Below are positions 36,111 through 48,000 of a stretch of 64,000 bases of DNA, in pieces. This DNA is from Cololabis saira (Eukaryota; Chordata; Actinopteri; Beloniformes; Belonidae): NCBI RefSeq assembly GCF_033807715.1, contig NC_084591.1, positions 50,134,615-50,198,614 of the forward strand, in the 5' to 3' direction. Made by a program: the position numbers and the translations under genes. How positions within the stretch are numbered: the stretch's first letter is position 1; every line of letters starts with the position of its first letter. The notes below the pieces were generated by a model. That model had not been told where the DNA came from. It saw only the letters and a list, made by a program, of their open reading frames with translations, and did no database searches.

Positions 36111-36967
36111 GACGTCGGGTCCCTCCGCCGAGACACAACTTTTGCGGTATGCGTTCATTGTTATGTCTAAAAATTATGCGCAGTGCCGACCCAATCAGAA
36201 ACGGTACAGATATATATATATATTTTTTTTATATATATATAAAAAAATAAAATTATAAAAAAATAAAGGATCCCCATTACCTTTGATCGGGTGGGCAGGA
36301 CACAGCCCACCCCTGCCCCAAAACCAGCCTCGAGTTCCAGTAACAGAGGTGCGACGGGAGGATTAGAGTAAGATGGGGCAGTGTCAAACGATTTAAAATA
36401 TTGCACAGTGTATGCCCAGCTTTACAGGTATGGAACAGCATGTGAGCTGGCTCCATATTGTTTTTTTTTTTTTGATGTCGCAATTACATGACTTCACACA
36501 ATACACGCGCTGGGTGACGCCTCCGCTCCGGCGTCGTTGCTACGGCAACCCGTCAGATCAGTCAATGTGGCCCAGTCTGAACAGAGCCAGATCCGATTTG
36601 GACACTTGCTAAAAACAGTGTGGACAGTCAGCCCTGAAAATCGGATATGAGAAGGAATCAGATATATATCAGATTTGCCTGCAGTCTGAACGCGGCCTTA
36701 TTATCATACAATATTAATATTATAATATTGGTATATAATAATATTATATAATGTGATCATTTTTGTATGGACCGACAAATAACGGGGCCCCAAAAATGGT
36801 AATAATGGAGTAATGGAAACACACCAAATACTGGACCGGACCGTACCGAACCGCTCAGTGGAAACTGGGATTTTGTAATGGTGTCATGAGGAGAAAGCAA
36901 CACAGAGCTGGCAAAGAATCTCTGGTGACTGATGATATGTTTTCAGTGGTATAAAATACACGGGTGC

Positions 36968-37344
36968 ACCCGGTTCGAATGCAATCAGTCCATTGAATGG
37001 GAATTTATCAGTGTAATCAGAGCTTTGAATGGTGTGAGTAGACGGGATACTGTCTACCCGGTAGATTTTTTATCATGATTCTTTGGGTTGATAATGGCTT
37101 TCTCTATGCATTTTAACCCAGCTACTAAAAATTTCCAAGAATGCTTTACGTCTTCATTTGCAGACTGAATTTAAAAAAAAACACGGCGGACATTTCTTAT
37201 TTTTTAATCAATATTTTGAGTTAGTTTCTGCATAAAAATGCGTTTTGAATACATTTCTAGCGACATTTTACTTTCATAATATTCACCGCTCTGATTACAC
37301 TGATAAATTCACATTCAATGGACTGATAGCATTCGAACCGGGTG
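36968..37344. mobile_element. MITE with ~55-bp inverted repeats
   Basis: The left arm cacccggttcgaatgcaatc ... tttatcagtgtaatcagag is mirrored by ctctgattacactgataaa ... gcattcgaaccgggtg. No coding capacity. Superfamily not assigned. Confidence 0.85.
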
Positions 37345-37384
37345 AATACAGAGCCTTTTCACATTTAGAGTTGTAAAAACATTC

Positions 37385-37560
37385 AGTCGGCTGTTGAATC
37401 TCAATATATCACTAGTATCAATATGCTGCATAATTACACAGTCATATAATTCATGCAACAGCTCAATAAAAATTTTTCAATAACACTAACCCTGAATCTT
37501 AAGAATCGGAATCAAATCGATTCTTGACATTTGAATGGATCCCAGGCCTGCTGGGAAGGA
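37385..37560 (-). mobile_element. Partial relative of the hAT MITE at 13160-13838
   Basis: The minus strand matches the left part of that MITE: caggcctgggatccattcaa, aatcgattc-type motifs, gttagtgttattg, agctgttgcatgaattatat. It is truncated on its distal side. Confidence 0.75.
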
Positions 37561-37593
37561 TTCCTGCCTGCCGTCTTTTACAACACGGTGTCA

Positions 37594-38028
37594 CTACGGA
37601 AGAGTATCAGGGCCAGGCAGGAGAAAAAATATTTTAGAGGACGAAGATTTTTTTTTATTGTGCACTTCGAGAGAAAAGTCAAAATTTTGAGAAAAAAGTC
37701 AAAATGTTGAGATTAATGTTGAAATACAATTTCATGAATAAAGTCAAAATTTCGTGAATAAAGTCGAAATTTCGAGAATAAAGTTGAAATACATTTCGAC
37801 CTTTTTCTCTAAATTGTACTTCAACATTATTCTCGACATTTCAACTTTTTTCTCAACATTTCGACTTTTTTCTCGACATTTCGACTTTTTTTTGCTCGAA
37901 ATTGTACATCAACATTAATCTCGACATTTCAACTTTTTTCTCGAAGTGCATAACGAAAAAAAAAAATCTTCCTCCTCTAAAATATTATTTTTATTTTTCT
38001 CCTGCCTGGCCCTAATACTCTTCTGTAG
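37594..38028. mobile_element. Palindromic foldback element (GTCGAAATG family), most complete copy
   Basis: Left ctacggaagagtatcagggc is mirrored by right cctaatactcttctgtag. Next come ccaggcaggagaaaa / ttttctcctgcctgg, then gaggacgaagatttttttt / aaaaaaatcttcctcctc, and gcacttcgag / ctcgaagtgc. The two arms are about 200 bp each. Confidence 0.9.
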
Positions 38029-38124
38029 TATTCCCATATTAAAAAAATATATGTTTCAACAAATGAGCTCTGGTGTAAAAAGAGAATATTTTAGCAGGTG
38101 TCGTGGGATTTTATGACCACTAAA

Positions 38125-38187
38125 AATCGTCCTCATCTAAAATATTATTTTTTATTTTTCTCCTGCATGTCCCTAACTCTTCCGTAG
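38125..38187. mobile_element. Solo terminus of the GTCGAAATG family
   Basis: ctaaaatattattttttatt, then ctcctgcatgtccctaactc and ttccgtag: the same right terminus as the previous element, without a body. Confidence 0.75.
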
Positions 38188-38384
38188 TTTCTCTGAAGAA
38201 CAACTGCATTTCATCTCCTCTGTTATGCTGTGATCATCCTGAGGTCCGGTGTTCTGCTATTTTTTCTGCTGCTTTGCCAAAAATGCTCCCTAATGGTTTA
38301 CCACCTTTGCAGAGCTACAATTTTACTGTGTTTTACTCCCTAAACCATTTCCTTTCCCCCAAGTGGTCCTTGTCTCTTGCCAGG

Positions 38385-38456
38385 CCGTCATTGTAAATAA
38401 GAATGTTCTTAATGACCTGCCTGGTTAAATAAAGGCGAATGACTGAATGAATATCA
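38385..38456 (+). mobile_element. LINE 3' tail
   Basis: attgtaaataagaatgttct ... gcctggttaaataaaggcga, followed by a short tgaatgaat repeat. This is the typical end of a fish non-LTR retrotransposon. Coding sequence is absent. Confidence 0.5.
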
Positions 38457-38714
38457 AATAAAGCGATATAATTGTTTTTTTTTTTCTCTCTTTAATGTAT
38501 AATGTTCACAAAGTGTAATGCAATTCATGTCATGGGTAGTTTATTTTGAAGGATCAAATACTCAACATCCCATATTATCAATAGGGATTGGTCACCAAGG
38601 TGCATTCTGGGACGCGGTGGCCGTGTTGGCAGCCTCGTGAGTGTAAACAAACAGCAGTGTAGTAGCACCAAATGAACAGACGGAATGCAAAAAAAGATGT
38701 TAAAATGCCAGAAA

Positions 38715-38821
38715 GGAACTGGAATTTACCGGGATACCTTAAACAAGGAAGCCAGGAACCGGTATATGGAGAAAATGATTATTAACGGTTTGGATCCATA
38801 TGAAATCTCTATGAAAGCTCC
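38715..38821 (+). pseudogene. Fragment of a fish repeat-encoded protein (YLEK...GLDPYEI motif)
   Basis: About 35 codons read GIYRDTLNKEARNRYMEKMI followed by INGLDPYEIS. From memory this resembles the N-terminal region of uncharacterised, multi-copy transposon-associated proteins in fish (YLEK...DPYEI). The frame loses coherence after about 38821. It is too short for secure assignment and there is no splice evidence for a host exon. Confidence 0.35.
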
Positions 38822-39570
38822 GACGAGGAGCTCCACTCTTTAGTAAGGATTTACTGCTGCAGTTCTGCACAACCCACGTCAACGGCTACCTTGTTTAGGA
38901 GTGTTTGGCAGCTGCTTTGGTAAATGTTTGACTCGCCATGTGTTTCAATAAATTTGTATAATAGTACAACATACAGTACATGTTTTGTATTACTCTTACT
39001 TTTTTCTTTTTTGACTGCTATATTATGCTGAAGAGGCTCCGAGGCGTGAGCAAATATTTTTGTTTTCCTCGTGGGATTATTTTTTTCCTCTGCAGCTACA
39101 AATAGAGTTAATATTTTTTCCTCAACAAACTAGTTTTATCTGAAGATTGGGGTTAATTGCACCGCAGAGAGCTGGCCAGCAACTGCGTTTAGCTGGAGAA
39201 GTGGGAATAAAACCTGTATGAATGATCCGACCCCGGTCTGTGTGAGTGTTTGTGGTTTACTGTGGAAGGTTATGTTTGGTCGTTACAGCCGCGATCCCAC
39301 CGAGCCGACGACTCTTTGTTATCTCAGATACTTGGTCTCCGTGGTTCTGCCTCCGAGCAGGAAAGCGGTGAAAAGTTAAACCATTATTGATCTTTTCCCC
39401 ACGTCTGTTATGTGTGGAGCTGCTGCAGCTACAACACAGCAACGGGTTACCATGGTTTACAGAATAACGGAAAGTAACGATTACAAATACCGGTAGGCTA
39501 AGACAAAACGAAGAGGGAGCACGTCTGTACACAGTGCTCAGTGGTCCGAAGAGCTGCTCAGGTAGTTTCC

Positions 39571-39622
39571 AACATGGCGGCTCCGCCAGGTGATGACGTC
39601 AAGACGACCAAGCCCTATTTAA
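39571..39622. promoter_or_regulatory. Promoter-like cluster: YY1 site, perfect CRE, TATA-like box
   Basis: AACATGGCGGC (39571-39581) matches the YY1 consensus. TGACGTCA (39594-39601) is a perfect cAMP response element. A TATTTAA lies at 39616-39622. Together they look like a core promoter about 2.1 kb inside lonp2 intron 1. It may serve an alternative transcript or an old transposon promoter. Confidence 0.35.
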
Positions 39623-39799
39623 CATCGTGCAAGAAATGATTGGCGTGGCAATCAAACTTTGAAAATCGACTGTGCGCAGAACCACAAAGTAGTATTTCTT
39701 GGCAGGTAGCAAGGATTGGCAGAACACCGGGTTAACGACCCTGGGAAGAAAGGATCCTGCCTGCTGCCTTGTACATAGGGTCCCCACCCGTCCCGTAAA

Positions 39800-40198
39800 A
39801 TACGGAATTGTCCTTTATTTGAGAAAAAAATGTTGCGTCCCATATTGAACTAATACGGGACGCGATTTGTCCCATATTTTCATTAACGCCCCATACACAC
39901 GTCTGTCACACACACACACCAACACTACATTTAACAACAATGAACAAAATAAAACACAGGAAACCAGCAAAATCTTTGTGGCGGGACAACAGGACCTGCT
40001 GCGCTCTGGGCCAATATCTTTCTATTTTATTATTCTTATTATTATTATTATTATTGTATTATATATATGTGTGTGCCAGACAGCGGGGAGGACTCGGGCT
40101 TCACCTCCACGTTGGAGCTGGGAATTGGGAATTAAAAGTTGCGTTCCGTATTGAACCAATTACGGACATATATTATGCTCTTATTTATTGATGTCATT
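39800..40198. other. Transposon-like terminal sequence, no gene
   Basis: It starts tagggtccccacccgtcccg. A partly inverse relative (ggggcgtcccttatttctat ... ggtagccctagg) is at 41388-41430, on the far side of the MITE, suggesting one disrupted element. No matching target duplication was found. Confidence 0.45.
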
Positions 40199-41162
40199 CA
40201 CAGGTGAAGGTTGGAAAATTTGAATATATTGAAAAACGTCATTCGTAGTAAATTGAACTAAAGATGAAATAAATATATTATTTCCCACTACATTCAAAGT
40301 GAGATATTTCAAGCCTTTATTTGTTATGATTTTGGTGATTATGGCTCAAAGTTTATGAAAACCCCAAATAAAAAATAAATTAGAGATTATTTTATGAAAT
40401 CAATAAACAATTTCATCATCAAAATTATAACAAATAAAGGTTTAACATATCTTGCTTTGCATGTAATAAGACTAGGTAATATATTAGTTTCACATTTTAA
40501 GTTGAATTATTGAAATAAATTAACCTTTACACCATATTCTAGTAGAATTATTGAAATAAGTTAACTTTTACACCATATTCTAGTTGAATTATTGAAATAA
40601 ATGAACTTTTACACCATATTCTAGTTTAATTATTGAAATAAATGAACTTTTACACCATATTCTAGTAGAATTATTGAAATAAGTTAACTTTTACACCATA
40701 TTCTAGTTGAATTATTGAAATAAATGAACTTTTACACCATATTCTAGTTGAATTATTGAAATAAATTAACTTTTACACCATATTCTAGTTGAATTATTGA
40801 AATAAATTAACTTTTACACCATATTCTAGTTGAATTATTGAAATAAATTAACTTTTACACCATATTCTAGTTGAATTATTGAAATAAGTTAACTTTTACA
40901 CCATATTCTAGTTGAATTATTGAAATAAGTTAACTTTTACACGATATTCTGGTTGAATTATTTAAATAAATTAACTTTTACACCATATTCTAGTTGAATT
41001 ATTGAAATAAATTAACTTTTACACGATATTCTGGTTGAATTATTTAAATAAATTAACTTTTACACGATATTCTGGTTGAATTATTTAAATAAATTAACTT
41101 TTACACCATATTCTAGTTGAATTATTGAAATAAATTAACTTTTACACCATATTCTTCACCTG
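40199..41162. mobile_element. Foldback MITE whose right arm is expanded into a tandem array
   Basis: The left terminus cacaggtgaaggttggaaaa is mirrored by the right ttcacctgtag. An internal palindrome pairs agcctttatttgttatgatt (about 40313) with atcaaaattataacaaataa (about 40418). The right arm carries the 41-bp array listed separately. Tc1/mariner-like by resemblance. Confidence 0.75.
40498..41150. repeat. 41-bp tandem array, about 16 copies
   Basis: The unit contains tagttgaattattgaaataa followed by attaacttttacaccatatt and c. Variants include tagtagaat, ggttgaattatttaaat and acacgatattc, some of which recur in alternation. Confidence 0.95.
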
Positions 41163-41486
41163 TAGGTTATATTCTACATCTTGGCTGATGTGGACATACT
41201 GTACATATCATAGGAGGATATTTCATTTACTAGTATGGTTGTCTGTACAGTCATGCAAGTTCAATGCTATTAAAGCACTTTAAACTTTAAATTAAAGCAT
41301 TTTGTTTTTTTCATATAAAATAAACACATTTTTATGCAGTTTAGAAGTTTTGGGGCTTTTTTTTTTGGCTCCTGCGCTGCTGAAATAGGGGCGTCCCTTA
41401 TTTCTATTTCTGAAAGGTGGTAGCCCTAGGTGTGACAGCTCCACACAGCCCCCCCCACTCTCCAGCCGGACAGCTCTGTGATTTAC

Positions 41487-41719
41487 TTGTGCAGCGCGGG
41501 CAGGTCCTCGGAGTCGTGCTGGGGGTCTCTGGTGTCGGGGATCAGCCCGATGATGGTGCTCTTCAGCGAGGTTCCCCGCAGCAGCCGCTGGCCCACCAGC
41601 TGCATGTTCCGGGGGGAGTGCACGCTGAAGCGCAGCGTGGAGCCCGGCAACAGCACGCCCTCCTGGGTCAGCAGCAGCGGCAGCCGGCCCGGGATCCGGA
41701 TCCCGCCGCTGGACGCCAT
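41487..41719 (-). CDS. lonp2: lonp2 coding exon 1 (Lon protease 2, peroxisomal)
   Basis: This exon encodes the first 77 residues plus two bases of codon 78 of peroxisomal Lon protease 2. The minus strand from ATG at 41719 reads MASSGGIRIPGRLPLLLTQE, then GVLLPGSTLRFSV and LLRGTSLKSTIIGLIPDT, closely matching the start of the vertebrate LONP2 LON domain. I chose this ATG over one 30 bases upstream because it has a strong context (acaaagATGG) and fits the family N-terminus. The exon ends CTGCACAA|gtaaat. With exon 2 (G ATC GGT) this gives LHKIGTAG, continuous with the family. The upstream in-frame ATG would add MTCCCERQTK, atypical. Longer plus-strand open frames here (41417-41828) are GC-rich shadows. 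A full-length protein would be about 850 residues. Confidence 0.96.
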
Positions 41720-41830
41720 CTTTGTTTGTCGCTCACAGCAACAGGTCACTGTACTCTCCTCTCTGTCCCGGTCCCGTCAGTCTTCCAGGTGTAAACAAAC
41801 AAGCTTCCGGGTGGAACTTTCAAAATAAAC
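41720..41830 (-). promoter_or_regulatory. lonp2: lonp2 5' UTR and proximal promoter
   Basis: Directly upstream of the start codon on the minus strand. CCGGAAG (inverse of cttccgg, 41814-41820) is an ETS-family site about 95 bp before the ATG, common in TATA-less housekeeping promoters. No TATA box is apparent. The transcription start cannot be placed from sequence alone. Confidence 0.5.
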
Positions 41831-42084
41831 TTCTGATTTACAAAACCAAACAAATTGTTAAATCCCACAGTGAAAAATACACCAAATGTGCGTGTAGCTC
41901 TTTTTTATCATTTTCATCACTTTTATACTCCCCGAAAATAGACTTTTCAGTTCAACGTTAACAATCATTCATATTCCTCAACGTTTTTATTTTCATAGGC
42001 TACGGCAACAACATAGGGACAAACGTGCGTCTGCTTCCTGCGCCATTCTAGTCAGAGCTTTGTGCGCTACAATGAATGGATTGC
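41831..42084. other. Intergenic sequence upstream of lonp2
   Basis: AT-rich. No gene or clear repeat was recognised before the LINE 3' end starts at about 42085. Confidence 0.4.
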
Positions 42085-45000
42085 AGTGAAAAGGCAAGGC
42101 AAGTTTATTTGTAAAACACAATTCAACACAAGGTAATTCAAAGGGCTTTACATCAACATTAAAAGCGGCAGGACATAATTAAACAATAAATAACAAATAA
42201 AATGATAAGAAAAGAGGTAAAATAATAAAAAGCACAAGTTGCTGAAAAGAATGGGCAGTAGAGTCCAGCAGGCACACATGTCATTCGTGGTTTTCAAAAA
42301 GTATTTAATTTAAGAGTACGCTTAAATAAAAAATAAAATGAAATAAAATGATAAGAAAAGAGGTAAAATAATAAAAAGCACAAGTTGTTAAAAATAAGGG
42401 CAGTAGAGTACAGCAGGTAAGTATTTAATTAAACAGTAATGTTTTTATCCTGATTTTAAGGAGCTGACAGTTGGAGCAGACCTCAGGTCTACAGGAAGTT
42501 TGTTCCACCGGTGAGGAGCAGAATAACTGAACGCTGCCTCACCTTGCTTGGTTCTGGTTCTTGGGAACCTGGTGTAATGTGGTCCAGTTTCCTGGTGTAA
42601 TGTGGTCCAGTTTCCTGGTGTAATATGGTCCAGTTTCCTGGTGTAATGTGGTCCAGTTTCCTGGTGTAATGTGGTCCAGTTTCCTGGTGTAATGTGGTCC
42701 AGTTTCCTGGTGTAATGTGGTCCAGTTTCCTGGTGTAATGTGGTCCAGTTTCCTGTTGTAATATGGTCCAGTTTCCTGGTGTAATGTGGTCCAGTTTCCT
42801 GGTGTAATGTCTGTGGTCCAGTTTCCTGCTGTAATGTGGTCCAGTTTCCTGCTGTAATGTGGTCCAGTTTCCTGGTGTAATGTGGTCCAGTTTCCTGGTG
42901 TAATATGGTCCAGTTTCCTGGTGTAATGTGGTCCAGTTTCCTGTTGTAATATGGTCCAGTTTCCTGGTGTAATGTGGTCCAGTTTCCTGGTGTAATGTCT
43001 GTGGTCCAGTTTCCTGCTGTAATGTGGTCCAGTTTCCTGCTGTAATGTGGTCCAGTTTCCTGGTGTAATGTGGTCCAGTTTCCTGGTGTAATATGGTCCA
43101 GTTTCCTGGTGTAATATGGTCCAGTTTCCTGGTGTAATGTGGTCCAGTTTCCTGGTGTAATATGGTCCAGTTTCCTGGTGTAATATGGTCCAGTTTCCTG
43201 GTGTAATGTGGTCCAGTTTCCTGGTGTAATATGGTCCAGTTTCCTGGTGTAACATGGTCCAGTTTCCTGGTGTAATATGGTCCAGTTTCCTGGTGTAATA
43301 TGGTCCAGTTTCCTGGTGTAATATGGTCCAGTTTCCTGGTGTAATGTGGTCCAGTTTCCTGGTGTAATATGGTCCAGTTTCCTGGTGTAATACGGTCCAG
43401 TTTCCTGGTGTAATATGGTCCAGTTTCCTGGTGTAATATGGTCCAGTTTCCTGGTGTAATACGGTCCAGTTTCCTGGTGTAATATGGTCCAGTTTCCTGG
43501 TGTAATATGGTCCAGTTTCCTGGTGTAATATGGTCCAGTTTCCTGGTGTAATATGGTCCAGTTTCCTGGTGTAATGTGGTCCAGTTTCCTGGTGTAATGT
43601 GGTCCAGTTTCCTGGTGTAATGTGGTCCAGTTTCCTGGTGTAATATGGTCCAGTTTCCTGGTGTAATATGGTCCAGTTTCCTGGTGTAATACGGTCCAGT
43701 TTCCTGGTGTAATATGGTCCAGTTTCCTGGTGTAATATGGTCCAGTTTCCTGGTGTAATGTACTCCAGTTTCCTAGTGTAATATGGTCCAGTTTCCTGGT
43801 GTAATATGGTCCAGTTTCCTGCTGTAATATGGTCCAGTTTCCTGGTGTAATATGGTCCAGTTTCCTGGTGTAATATGGTCCAGTTTCCTGGTGTAATGAG
43901 GTCCAGTTTCCTGGTGGAACATGGTCCAGTTTCCTGGTGTAATATGGTCCAGTTTCCTGGTGTAACATGGTCCAGTTTCCTGGTGTAACATGGTCCAGTT
44001 TCCTGGTGTAATATGGTCCAGTTTCCTGGTGTAATATGGTCCAGTTTCCTGGTGTAATATGGTCCAGTTTCCCTGTGTAATGCTGTCCAGTTTCCTGGTG
44101 TAATATGGTCCAGTTTCCCTGTGTAATGCTGTCCAGTTTCCTGGTGTAATGTGGTCCAGTTTCCTGGTGTAATATGGTCCAGTTTCCTGGTGTAATATGG
44201 TCCAGTTTCCTGGTGTAATGTGGTCCAGTTTCCTGGTGTAATATGGTCCAGTTTCCTGGTGTAATATGGTCCAGTTTCCTGGTGTAATATGGTCCAGTTT
44301 CCTGGTGTAATATGGTCCAGTTTCCTGGTGTAATATGGTCCAGTTTCCTGGTGTAGTATGGTCCAGTTTCCTGGTGTAATATGGTCCAGTTTCCTGGTGT
44401 AATGTGGTCCAGTTTCCTGGTGTAATGTGGTCCAGGTTCCTGGTGTAATGTGGTCCAGTTTCCTGGTGTAATGTGGTCCAGTTTCCTGGTGTAATATGGT
44501 CCAGTTTCCTGGTGTAATATGGTCCAGTTTCCTGGTGTAATGTGGTCCAGTTTCCTGGTGTAATGTGGTCCAGTTTCCTGTTGTAATATGGTCCAGTTTC
44601 CTGGTGTAATATGGTCCAGTTTCCTGGTGTAATGTGGTCCAGTTTCCTGGTGTAATGTCTGTGGTCCAGTTTCCTGCTGTAATGTGGTCCAGTTTCCTGG
44701 TGTAATGTGGTCCAGTTTCCTGGTGTAATGTGGTCCAGTTTCCTGGTGTAATGTCTGTGGTCCAGTTTCCTGCTGTAATGTGGTCCAGTTTCCTGGTGTA
44801 ATGTGGTCCAGTTTCCTGGTGTAATGTGGTCCAGTTTCCTGGTGTAATATGGTCCAGTTTCCTGGTGTAATATGGTCCAGTTTCCTGGTGTAATGTGGTC
44901 CAGTTTCCTGGTGTAATATGGTCCAGTTTCCTGGTGTAATATGGTCCAGTTTCCTGGTGTAATGTGGTCCAGTTTCCTGGTGTAATGTGGTCCAGTTTCC

Positions 45001-48000
45001 TGGTGTAATGTGGTCCAGTTTCCTGGTGTAATGTGGTCCAGTTTCCTGGTGTAATGTGGTCCAGTTTCCTGGTGTAATATGGTCCAGTTTCCTGGTGTAA
45101 TATGGTCCAGTTTCCTGGTGTAATGTGGTCCAGTTTCCTGGTGTAATGTGGTCCAGTTTCCTGGTGTAATGTGGTCCAGTTTCCTGGTGTAATGTGGTCC
45201 AGTTTCCTGGTGTAATATGGTCCAGTTTCCTGGTGTAATATGGTCCAGTTTCCTGGTGTAATGTGGTCCAGTTTCCTGGTGTAATATGGTCCAGTTTCCT
45301 GGTGTAATATGGTCCAGTTTCCTGGTGTAATGTGGTCCAGTTTCCTGGTGTAATGTGGTCCAGTTTCCTGGTGTAATGTGGTCCAGTTTCCTGGTGTAAT
45401 GTGGTCCAGTTTCCTGGTGTAATATGGTCCAGTTTTCTGGTGTAATATGGTCCAGTTTCCTGGTGTAATATGGTCCAGTTTCCTGGTGTAATGTGGTCCA
45501 GTTTCCTGGTGTAATGAGGTCCAGTTTCCTGGTGTAACATGGCCCAGTTTCCTGGTGTAATATGGTCCAGTTTCCTGGTGTAATATGGTCCAGTTTCCTG
45601 GTGTAATATGGTCCAGTTTCCTGGTGTAATATGGTCCAGTTTCCTGGTGTAACATGGTCCAGTTTCCTGGTGTAATGTGATCCAGTTTCCTCCTGTAATG
45701 AGGTCCAGTTTCCTGGTGTAACATGGCCCAGTTTCCTGGTGTAATATGGTCCAGTTTCCTGGTGTAATATGGTCCAGTTTCCTGGTGTAATACGGTCCAG
45801 TTTCCTGCTGTAATATGGTCCAGTTTCCTGGTGTAATGTGGTCCAGTTTCCTGGTGTAATGTGGTCCAGGTTCCTGGTGTAATGTGGTCCAGTTTCCTGG
45901 TGTAATGTGGTCCAGTTTCCTGGTGTAATATGGTCCAGTTTCCTGGTGTAATATGGTCCAGTTTCCTGGTGTAATGTGGTCCAGTTTCCTGGTGTAATGT
46001 GGTCCAGTTTCCTGTTGTAATATGGTCCAGTTTCCTGGTGTAATATGGTCCAGTTTCCTGGTGTAATGTGGTCCAGTTTCCTGTTGTAATATGGTCCAGT
46101 TTCCTGGTGTAATGTGGTCCAGTTTCCTGGTGTAATGTCTGTGGTCCAGTTTCCTGCTGTAATGTGGTCCAGTTTCCTGCTGTAATGTGGTCCAGTTTCC
46201 TGGTGTAATGTGGTCCAGTTTCCTGGTGTAATATGGTCCAGTTTCCTGGTGTAATATGGTCCAGTTTCCTGTTGTAATGTGGTCCAGTTTCCTGGTGTAA
46301 TATGGTCCAGTTTCCTGGTGTAATATGGTCCAGTTTCCTGGTGTAATATGGTCCAGTTTCCTGGTGTAATATGGTCCAGTTTCCTGGTGTAATGTGGTCC
46401 AGTTTCCTGGTGTAATGTGGTCCAGGTTCCTGGTGTAATGTGGTCCAGTTTCCTGGTGTAATGTGGTCCAGTTTCCTGGTGTAATATGGTCCAGTTTCCT
46501 GGTGTAATATGGTCCAGTTTCCTGGTGTAATGTGGTCCAGTTTCCTGGTGTAATGTGGTCCAGTTTCCTGTTGTAATATGGTCCAGTTTCCTGGTGTAAT
46601 ATGGTCCAGTTTCCTGGTGTAATGTGGTCCAGTTTCCTGTTGTAATATGGTCCAGTTTCCTGGTGTAATGTGGTCCAGTTTCCTGGTGTAATGTCTGTGG
46701 TCCAGTTTCCTGCTGTAATGTGGTCCAGTTTCCTGCTGTAATGTGGTCCAGTTTCCTGGTGTAATGTGGTCCAGTTTCCTGGTGTAATATGGTCCAGTTT
46801 CCTGGTGTAATATGGTCCAGTTTCCTGGTGTAATGTGGTCCAGTTTCCTGGTGTAATATGGTCCAGTTTCCTGGTGTAATATGGTCCAGTTTCCTGGTGT
46901 AATGTGGTCCAGTTTCCTGGTGTAATGTGGTCCAGTTTCCTGGTGTAATGTGGTCCAGTTTCCTGGTGTAATGTGGTCCAGTTTCCTGGTGTAATGTGGT
47001 CCAGTTTCCTGGTGTAATATGGTCCAGTTTCCTGGTGTAATATGGTCCAGTTTCCTGGTGTAATGTGGTCCAGTTTCCTGGTGTAATGTGGTCCAGTTTC
47101 CTGGTGTAATGTGGTCCAGTTTCCTGGTGTAATGTGGTCCAGTTTCCTGGTGTAATATGGTCCAGTTTCCTGGTGTAATGTGGTCCAGTTTCCTGGTGTA
47201 ATATGGTCCAGTTTCCTGGTGTAATATGGTCCAGTTTCCTGGTGTAATGTGGTCCAGTTTCCTGGTGTAATGTGGTCCAGTTTCCTGGTGTAATGTGGTC
47301 CAGTTTCCTGGTGTAATGTGGTCCAGTTTCCTGGTGTAATATGGTCCAGTTTTCTGGTGTAATATGGTCCAGTTTCCTGGTGTAATATGGTCCAGTTTCC
47401 TGGTGTAATGTGGTCCAGTTTCCTGGTGTAATGAGGTCCAGTTTCCTGGTGTAACATGGCCCAGTTTCCTGGTGTAATATGGTCCAGTTTCCTGGTGTAA
47501 TATGGTCCAGTTTCCTGGTGTAACATGGTCCAGTTTCCTGGTGTAATGTGATCCAGTTTCCTCCTGTAATGAGGTCCAGTTTCCTGGTGTAACATGGCCC
47601 AGTTTCCTGGTGTAATGTGGTCCAGTTTCCTGGTGTAATATGGTCCAGTTTCCTGGTGTAATATGGTCCAGTTTCCTGGTGTAATACGGTCCAGTTTCCT
47701 GGTGTAATATGGTCCAGTTTCCTGGTGTAATATGGTCCAGTTTCCTGGTGTAATATGGTCCAGTTTCCTGGTGTAATATGGTCCAGTTTCCTGGTGTAAT
47801 GTGGTCCAGTTTCCTGGTGTAATGTGGTCCAGTTTCCTGGTGTAATGTGGTCCAGTTTCCTGGTGTAATATGGTCCAGTTTCCTGGTGTAATATGGTCCA
47901 GTTTCCTGGTGTAATACGGTCCAGTTTCCTGGTGTAATATGGTCCAGTTTCCTGGTGTAATATGGTCCAGTTTCCTGGTGTAATGTACTCCAGTTTCCTA

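Larger units (their letters stand above)
33746..36697. mobile_element. Harbinger-like element, outer shell of a transposon nest
   Basis: The left end ggccgcgttcagactgcagg is mirrored exactly by the right end cctgcagtctgaacgcggcc. TTA flanks both ends (33743-33745, 36698-36700), fitting a 3-bp TWA duplication. Subterminal repeats are atccgattttt / aaaatcggat. It has no transposase and contains at least two further elements. Confidence 0.85.

Noticed and set aside
41417..41828. Plus-strand frames of 116-125 codons across lonp2 exon 1
   Set aside because: GC-rich shadows of the true minus-strand exon, whose protein is recognisable and whose splice junction is exact.
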